A DNA stretch of 10,141 nucleotides from M3007 sp046316495. Its GTDB lineage: Bacteria; Bacteroidota; Bacteroidia; Chitinophagales; Saprospiraceae. Made by a program: the position numbers and the translations under genes. Numbering within the stretch: the first letter of the stretch is position 1; each line of letters starts with the position of its first letter. A model generated the notes under the pieces. The model worked only from the letters and a program-made list of their open reading frames with translations. It was not told where the DNA came from and searched no databases. The stretch spans positions 1 through 10,141 of the forward strand of contig JBKDAM010000164.1 of the NCBI GenBank assembly GCA_046316495.1, written 5' to 3'. This document shows, one piece after another, positions 5,471 to 10,141 of the stretch.

Positions 5471-7234
5471 ATGATGCGCTTTTCCCTATTTATCGTCCTT
5501 TGCCTTCTTTCCGGTGCCTTGATTGCACAGCCGTCTTCCACTAAACTGTCTCCGGAGGTGCGGGCCGCTTTTTCAAAAGGTTCCTTTCCAGATGTATTAG
5601 TCGCTTTTTCTGGGAACGCTGACCTTTCAGAAGCCAGCCGGATTAAGGGGAAAGCGCAAAAAGCTGCCTTTGTTTCGGAGGCGCTTTCAAAAGCGGCCTC
5701 TCAAGCGCAAGAAAACGCAAGAAACCTTTTAAGGGGAGCCAATCTTGAAGTCAATAGCTTCTATCTTGTAAATGCCATCTCTATTCGGGCCTGCCCACTA
5801 GATATCGCTCAACAACTTGCATCCCTTCCAGAGGTAAAAGCAATCGCCCTAGATCCTGCTGTTCAGTTAAACCTTCCAGAAGCCTCTCCAAGCTCTTCAG
5901 ACCGGGGAGCAATTGAATGGGGTATTGAAAAAATAAACGCTCCATTGGTTTGGAATCTAGGTTACAGTGGACAAGGTATTACCATCGGTGGAGCTGATAC
6001 AGGCTACGATTGGCTGCATCCAGCGCTACAGCCTCATTACCGAGGGTATAACGTGCAAAGTGGGGAAATCAACCACAACTACCATTGGCATGATGGGGTC
6101 ACTGCCCCAAGTCCGCTAAACGGAAATGCCGACAACCCTTGTGGTTTTAATATCAAGTCTCCCTGCGATGACCAAAGCCACGGCACCCACACCATGGGAA
6201 CCATGACTGGCGACGATGGAATGGGTAACCAAATCGGGGTAGCTCCAGGTGCTGCTTGGGTCGGCTGCCGAAACATGGAGCGCGGCTGGGGGCAACCCTC
6301 CACGTACCTCGATTGTTTTGAATGGTTTCTGGCACCAACCGATACCAACGACTTGAATCCAGATCCTTCCAAGGCGCCTCATGTCATCAATAACTCTTGG
6401 TATTGTGCAGTAGAGGAGGGTTGTACTGATTTAACAGTAAATGAATTGTTGCGTACTGCGGTCATCAACCTCAAACTGGCAGGTGTAGTGGTGGTAGTAA
6501 GTAATGGAAATGCCGGTGGACAAGGTTGTTCCTCTACTTTCGGTCCTCCAGCGTACTTTGAAGAGAGCTTCTCTATTGGTGCAAGCCGGGAAGATGATGC
6601 AATTGCAGGATTTAGCAGCCTTGGACCCGTTACCTTGGATAACAGCTATCGAATTAAACCCAATGTAGTTGCCCCAGGTCAAGGGGTACGGTCCTCCGTC
6701 CCCGGTAACGGGTATGCTTCCTTTAGTGGTACCAGCATGGCAGGTCCCCACGTGGCAGGTTTGGTGGCCCTCCTGCTTTCCGCAAATCCAGCGCTGGAAG
6801 GCGAGGTCGAAATAGTGGAGTCCATAATCGAAGAGACCTGTGTTCCTTTTAATGGCCCGCAGGATTGTTCTGATTCCCTCGGATTAGCCTATCCGAATAA
6901 TACCTTTGGATACGGCCGAGTAGATGCGCTAGCCGCTGTACAAAAAGCATTGCAATACACCTCTACTAAGGAGCCTGAGCAAGCAGAATCAAACTTGCTT
7001 TTCCCAAATCCAACGGCTGGCTCTGTCTTGTTAAAAATTGGTCGCCGGACTGAGGCAGCGCAATTTAGGGTGATGGATGGAACTGGTAAAGCGGTGTTCA
7101 CGCTTCCAATTGCACCCTATGGACCCGAATTACTCCCAATTCAATTGGGTGCCCTTCCAAATGGGCTTTATTTTTACCAATTGAGTGATTCAAGGGGATT
7201 TATTTCTTCAGGACGTTTTACCTTACAAAAATGA
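5471..7234 (+). CDS. Secreted S8 (subtilisin-like) protease with T9SS sorting domain
   Basis: A 587-residue exported serine protease. Order: signal peptide (about 1-20, MMRFSLFIVLCLLSGALIAQ), an inhibitor-I9-like propeptide (about 25-135, FPDVLVAFSGNADL and ACPLDIAQQLASLPEVKAI), then the catalytic domain (about 150-490). The triad is Asp176 (GADTGYD), His237 (SHGTHTMG) and Ser422 (FSGTSMAGPH); Asn347 in SNGNAGG is the likely oxyanion-hole residue. NNSWYC, the GCSSTFGPPAYFE segment and SFSIGAS resemble the bacillopeptidase F-like subfamily. Several cysteines (for example around C237's neighbourhood in SPCDDQSH, and in WYCAVEEGC) suggest disulfides and extracellular life. The C-terminal 80 residues are a T9SS type A sorting domain with FPNP at 511-514 and LPNGLYFYQL. 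All catalytic residues are present, so it should be active. The second Met (5474) is an equally possible start. It follows the nuclease gene by 7 bp, suggesting cotranscription. Confidence 0.93.
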   Translation: MMRFSLFIVLCLLSGALIAQPSSTKLSPEVRAAFSKGSFPDVLVAFSGNADLSEASRIKGKAQKAAFVSEALSKAASQAQENARNLLRGANLEVNSFYLVNAISIRACPLDIAQQLASLPEVKAIALDPAVQLNLPEASPSSSDRGAIEWGIEKINAPLVWNLGYSGQGITIGGADTGYDWLHPALQPHYRGYNVQSGEINHNYHWHDGVTAPSPLNGNADNPCGFNIKSPCDDQSHGTHTMGTMTGDDGMGNQIGVAPGAAWVGCRNMERGWGQPSTYLDCFEWFLAPTDTNDLNPDPSKAPHVINNSWYCAVEEGCTDLTVNELLRTAVINLKLAGVVVVVSNGNAGGQGCSSTFGPPAYFEESFSIGASREDDAIAGFSSLGPVTLDNSYRIKPNVVAPGQGVRSSVPGNGYASFSGTSMAGPHVAGLVALLLSANPALEGEVEIVESIIEETCVPFNGPQDCSDSLGLAYPNNTFGYGRVDALAAVQKALQYTSTKEPEQAESNLLFPNPTAGSVLLKIGRRTEAAQFRVMDGTGKAVFTLPIAPYGPELLPIQLGALPNGLYFYQLSDSRGFISSGRFTLQK

Positions 7235-7310
7235 ACCAATTAAACAGATCAATGTTCCATTGTTTGTTTGTTAACACCCAATTTTAAATATTCATTCGTT
7301 AATATTTGCT

Positions 7311-7724
7311 ATGTATCCAATCGCATTAACTACCCCAATGGCTAAAGATTTGACCGATTTTGGTTTCGAATCTTTGTCAAGTCCGGAAGCAGTCGAATCC
7401 GCACTTCAATCAAAAGAAGGAACAGCTTTGTTAGTTATCAATAGTGTTTGTGGCTGTGCAGCAGCAATGGCCCGCCCAGGTGCTAAGCTGGCGGTTGCTC
7501 AAGACAAGCGACCAGACCGTTTGTACACCGTTTTTGCAGGAGTAGATGGGGAGGCAACCAGCAAAGCACGCGAGTTTTTGCTTCCATACCCACCTTCCTC
7601 ACCCAGCATCGCCTTGTTTAAGGATGGCAAACTGGTACATTTCCTCGAGCGCAGGCACATCGAAGGGCGATCCGCAGAAATTATCGCAGATAACCTAAAA
7701 ACTGCCTTCGAAACGTACTGTTAA
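7311..7724 (+). CDS. BrxA/BrxB family bacilliredoxin (YphP-like)
   Basis: A 137-residue thioredoxin-fold protein of the DUF1094 family, close in layout to Bacillus YphP/BrxA, which removes bacillithiol from S-bacillithiolated proteins. The active-site motif is VCGC (Cys47, Cys49), in the family's CGC form rather than CxxC, within VINSVCGCAAAMARPGAK. Downstream, TVFAGVDGEATSKARE, then YPPSSPSIALFKDGKLVHF and HIEGRSAEIIADNLKTAF match the family from end to end, and the protein ends in a cysteine (Cys137) as Bacillus homologues do. The start at 7311 keeps the LTTPMAKDL segment that corresponds to VVPMRREL of Bacillus proteins. Bacillithiol synthesis genes occur in many Bacteroidota, so the substrate is plausible, but none lies in this window. 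The gap of 76 bp after the protease gene shows no clear terminator. It is cytoplasmic: no signal peptide. Confidence 0.93.
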   Translation: MYPIALTTPMAKDLTDFGFESLSSPEAVESALQSKEGTALLVINSVCGCAAAMARPGAKLAVAQDKRPDRLYTVFAGVDGEATSKAREFLLPYPPSSPSIALFKDGKLVHFLERRHIEGRSAEIIADNLKTAFETYC

Positions 7725-7790
7725 TTGAATTATTTCCCTATTATTGTGGCAGGAAACAAATTTCTTCACACCTAAACGGGTTATATTTCT

Positions 7791-8129
7791 ATGAGCCAAT
7801 TAACAGAATTACTCGAAAAGTTCCATGCTGAAAACGATTCCCTCGGACTAGGTCTTGATGGAGGGCTTATTGAAGCGGTCGCAAAAGGATTGGGCCCTTC
7901 CATTTACAATGACGATGCCTCCAGAGTTTCTTGCTCAGATCAATCGGAATTAGACCGCGTAAAAACCAATTTCTTAATTGGTAAATTAGGTCTAAGCGAT
8001 GGTCCAGAATTAGATGAAGCATTGAAATCAGTTTGTGAGGCCATGGGAAGCTCTAATCGGAATAAATATCGTGTGCTCTTTTATGCAGCCCTCGTCCAAA
8101 AATTCGGAAAAGAGTCCGTTTACGCGTAG
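7791..8129 (+). CDS. DUF2853 family protein
   Basis: A 112-residue, probably cytoplasmic, mostly helical protein matching what I recall of DUF2853: ASRVSCSDQSELDRVKTNFL (43-62), then KLGL, LDEALKSVCEAMG and SNRNKYRVLFYAAL (88-101). No biochemical function is known to me for this family, and no metal-binding or catalytic motif is obvious. It has three features worth noting: Cys48 in the SCSD motif, Cys82 in SVCEAMG, and the basic-polar SNRNKYR patch. It follows the bacilliredoxin gene by 66 bp in the same direction and ends just before a long terminator hairpin, so the two may share a transcript, though the leader of this gene also has a weak TATATTTC element (7782-7789). Confidence 0.85.
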   Translation: MSQLTELLEKFHAENDSLGLGLDGGLIEAVAKGLGPSIYNDDASRVSCSDQSELDRVKTNFLIGKLGLSDGPELDEALKSVCEAMGSSNRNKYRVLFYAALVQKFGKESVYA

Positions 8130-8143
8130 TCAACTTTGATTAT

Positions 8144-8201
8144 ACTATAAAAATAGAATCGGCTGCAAGGATTACCTTGTAGCCGATTCTATTTTTATAG
8201 T
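8144..8201. terminator. Long bidirectional intrinsic terminator
   Basis: A 27-bp stem (8144-8170 and 8175-8201) with the loop ATTA. Only one pair is not Watson-Crick; it is G.U in the plus-strand RNA and A.C in the minus-strand RNA. The core GGCTGCAAGG/CCTTGTAGCC is followed on each strand by GATTCTATTTTTATAG, giving a T-rich tail either way. It starts 14 bp after the DUF2853 stop and its far end is 1 bp from the stop codon of the convergent receptor gene. Confidence 0.9.
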
Positions 8202-8202
8202 C

Positions 8203-10141
8203 TTAACCGCCCATCATATCACTTCCACCCATCTCAACTTTTGAATTCTTGCGGCGGAACAAGGAACTATCAGCTTTACCGAATCGGTAGGAAAAGTTCA
8301 AACGAACCATTTGAGGATTCCGTAATGTCCAAGTATCCTGAAGAAATAAAGCGGAGGAAGAATAGGTGCCTGTCCGCCGACTGCTAAAAGGATCATTTAT
8401 ACTGAGCGTCAAGGTGGCTTTGCGATCCAGCAACTCTTTTTTCACCGAAACATCCATGTACCAATTAGCAATGGAATATCCCTGTGCAGTATTGGTGATG
8501 CCGCTTCCATGCGGTCCTCTGAATTGATCGGTACTCACAATAGGGGTATAAGCTGCCCTCGTCCGGTATTCCCCGTTTAATTGAAGACTCCATCCTTTTT
8601 TTAGACGGATTTGAAGAATCTCTTTAATCAAGGCACTTGTCCGCTCCGTGACCAAGCCAGACTCCACATTATTGGCATTCACTTCTGTATAAAAGAAATT
8701 CCAATTACTGGTCAAATCCAGGATCTTGAAGAAGGTATTTTTGAAAGTAACCTCTAGCCCTGCTGCCTGACTATAATCTGCATTCGCATAAGTAGTAATA
8801 ATCAATTCCCGATCAAGTTCAGATGAAAGGGTGGTTGTTAAATACGAGGTAATCAGATCAGAAGCCCTTCTGTAGTACACTGAAGCCAGTAAACTGTGGT
8901 TGCGAGAGAAGATTTTCTGATACGACATTTCCAGAGATTGCGTGAATTCCGGAAGCAACTGCGGATTACCCAACCGAAGGTTCAAAGAGTCCGAGAAATC
9001 AATGAAGGGTAGGGTTTGGAAAAAATTAGGGCGATTCACCCTGCGGGTATATGCCCATTGAAGGCTGGATGACTCGGAAAGCTGGCGCGTGAGAAAAGCG
9101 CTGGGGAAAAGGGAAACTGGGTAGTTAATGGAAAAACTGGAATCCCGATCTGTAAGCCTACCGGTGTAAAAACTACTTTCCGCCCTAAGCCCAATCTGCG
9201 CCGACCAGCCATTAAATTGTTTGCCCAATGTAGCATACGCAGCATATACATCATCATCATAGCTGTACCGGTCCGTTAGGGTACTGCTCTGTTCCCAAAT
9301 CTGGGTTGTCGGATTCCAACGAAAATTAAAATTATTACTAAAATTTCTCCGGACAGCAGCTCGAACCCCTGATTCAACTTTCCAATTATTAAAAACAGGG
9401 TATACCAAGTCCGATTGTAAGGTGTATATGGTGCCGCTGCCGTCTGCTTTTTGCTGTTCAAGACTGCTTAACCCATTTGAAAATTGAGAGGAAAACTGAT
9501 TGTCTCCTTTTGACGTAATTTGGTTAAAGTTGAAATCTGCGGTCCACTCAGCACCTTGTTTTGGAAATAAATGCTTGAACAAAACTGCGCCACCTAGGTT
9601 TTGAAACTGCCGATTGACATCTGCTAAACGAAGGTAGGACTCCGATCGAATCCATAAATCGCTCAGCGAGTCGGTTTTTACCGTAATATCGCTGGTAGGG
9701 TTAAATTGCCCTTGTGTCAAACTGCCAGAAAATGTCAAGGTATTTCGGTTGTCAATTAACCAGTCAATCCCACTTCTTAAGTTGGCAAAATACCCTTTCA
9801 TTCGACCATCTATTTCTTGCGTATTCTCTACTGTTGGAAGTTGAAAAGAGGAGGAGCGGTTGCTCCGAAAGGTAATCCCTTCATTTACATTTTGCATTCG
9901 GTTGAGATTCCCGCTAAAGAAAAAATTCCATTTTTCTGCCCGGGCATTCAAGTCTCCACCTAAATTATAGCCAAGTCGACTATCGGTACCTGTTCGAACA
10001 GATCCATTATAGCCTAAACGTCGGTGTTTTTTCAACACAATATTGAGTATTCCAGCTTTTCCACCACCTGCATCGTATTTAGAAGAAGGATTTGTGATCA
10101 CTTCTCCCGATTCAATCGAAGCAGCCGGGATTTGGTCTAAG
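8203..10141 (-). CDS. Outer-membrane beta-barrel receptor, TonB-dependent type (5' end outside window)
   Basis: The frame is open to the right edge; the GTG at 10101 is only an internal Val codon. The visible 645 residues start inside the plug domain: LDQIPAASIESGEVITNP, followed by SSKYDAGGGKAGILNIVLKK, is the typical plug end of outer-membrane beta-barrel family proteins (PF14905-like, related to TonB-dependent receptors). The rest is a series of amphipathic strands with aromatic girdles (for example WNFFFSGNLNRM, LQWAYTRRVNRPNFFQTLPF, SLLASVYYRRASDLI) ending in VRLNFSYRFGK. After the last strand comes an unusual tail of about 20 residues rich in Arg, Lys, Gly and Met, ending GGSDMMGG. Missing upstream are the signal peptide, probably a carboxypeptidase-like regulatory domain, and most of the plug. 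The substrate cannot be told; these proteins are usually 700-950 residues. The stop codon abuts the long terminator hairpin. Confidence 0.9.
   Translation of the reverse strand, partial: LDQIPAASIESGEVITNPSSKYDAGGGKAGILNIVLKKHRRLGYNGSVRTGTDSRLGYNLGGDLNARAEKWNFFFSGNLNRMQNVNEGITFRSNRSSSFQLPTVENTQEIDGRMKGYFANLRSGIDWLIDNRNTLTFSGSLTQGQFNPTSDITVKTDSLSDLWIRSESYLRLADVNRQFQNLGGAVLFKHLFPKQGAEWTADFNFNQITSKGDNQFSSQFSNGLSSLEQQKADGSGTIYTLQSDLVYPVFNNWKVESGVRAAVRRNFSNNFNFRWNPTTQIWEQSSTLTDRYSYDDDVYAAYATLGKQFNGWSAQIGLRAESSFYTGRLTDRDSSFSINYPVSLFPSAFLTRQLSESSSLQWAYTRRVNRPNFFQTLPFIDFSDSLNLRLGNPQLLPEFTQSLEMSYQKIFSRNHSLLASVYYRRASDLITSYLTTTLSSELDRELIITTYANADYSQAAGLEVTFKNTFFKILDLTSNWNFFYTEVNANNVESGLVTERTSALIKEILQIRLKKGWSLQLNGEYRTRAAYTPIVSTDQFRGPHGSGITNTAQGYSIANWYMDVSVKKELLDRKATLTLSINDPFSSRRTGTYSSSALFLQDTWTLRNPQMVRLNFSYRFGKADSSLFRRKNSKVEMGGSDMMGG

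Noticed and set aside
7301..7308. AATATTTG as a -7 promoter element for the bacilliredoxin gene
   Set aside because: One mismatch to the consensus and only 2 bp from the ATG, which would place transcription start inside the coding sequence; no -33 element at the right distance.
10099..10101. GTG as the start codon of the receptor gene
   Set aside because: The frame continues to the right edge with a typical plug-domain sequence (IPAASIESGEV), so this is an internal Val.
1..10141. CRISPR array, tRNA or rRNA gene, insertion sequence, or phage or defence genes
   Set aside because: No spaced direct repeats, cloverleaf-like sequence, transposase, integrase or terminal repeats were found by reading both strands.

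Overview
The window looks like ordinary chromosomal DNA from a member of the Bacteroidota, perhaps close to Saprospiria or Chitinophagia (this finer placement is inferred from gene content, not tested). The evidence is consistent: two proteins end in type IX secretion (T9SS) type A sorting domains with an FPNP motif, there is an outer-membrane beta-barrel receptor of the TonB-dependent type, and there is a lamin-tail-domain surface protein. Two clear upstream regions plus one divergent one carry the Bacteroidota -7 promoter element TAnnTTTG, and strong Shine-Dalgarno sequences are absent.

Layout, left to right. (1) The 3' part of a large surface protein gene (+) ends at 1253. It is followed by a perfect 14-bp hairpin terminator that also serves the convergent gene for a small T9SS-exported protein (-, 1305-1973). 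(2) A divergent promoter region (about 1974-2122) separates that gene from an FKBP-type prolyl isomerase lipoprotein gene (+, 2123-2584). The stop codon of the FKBP gene overlaps that of a convergent small TPR gene (-, 2581-2907) within the palindrome TTAA. (3) A promoter at about 2995 precedes a same-strand run: etfB, etfA, a bifunctional-nuclease-family protein with a UVR motif, and a secreted S8 protease with a T9SS tail. The first two form the electron transfer flavoprotein. The nuclease and protease genes are only 7 bp apart and are probably cotranscribed. (4) A bacilliredoxin gene and a DUF2853 gene follow on the same strand. (5) A 58-nt, almost perfect inverted repeat forms a bidirectional terminator against the last gene, a convergent outer-membrane beta-barrel receptor (-) that runs off the right edge.

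Functionally the window mixes core metabolism (ETF electron transfer), envelope and export functions (FKBP lipoprotein, T9SS cargo, receptor) and thiol redox housekeeping. I found no mobile element, CRISPR array, RNA gene or defence system, and no convincing sign of a new multi-gene system. The less explored items are the small CD-x3-CY T9SS protein, the bacilliredoxin/DUF2853 pair with similar leaders, and the compact terminator and stop-codon architecture at the convergent junctions.
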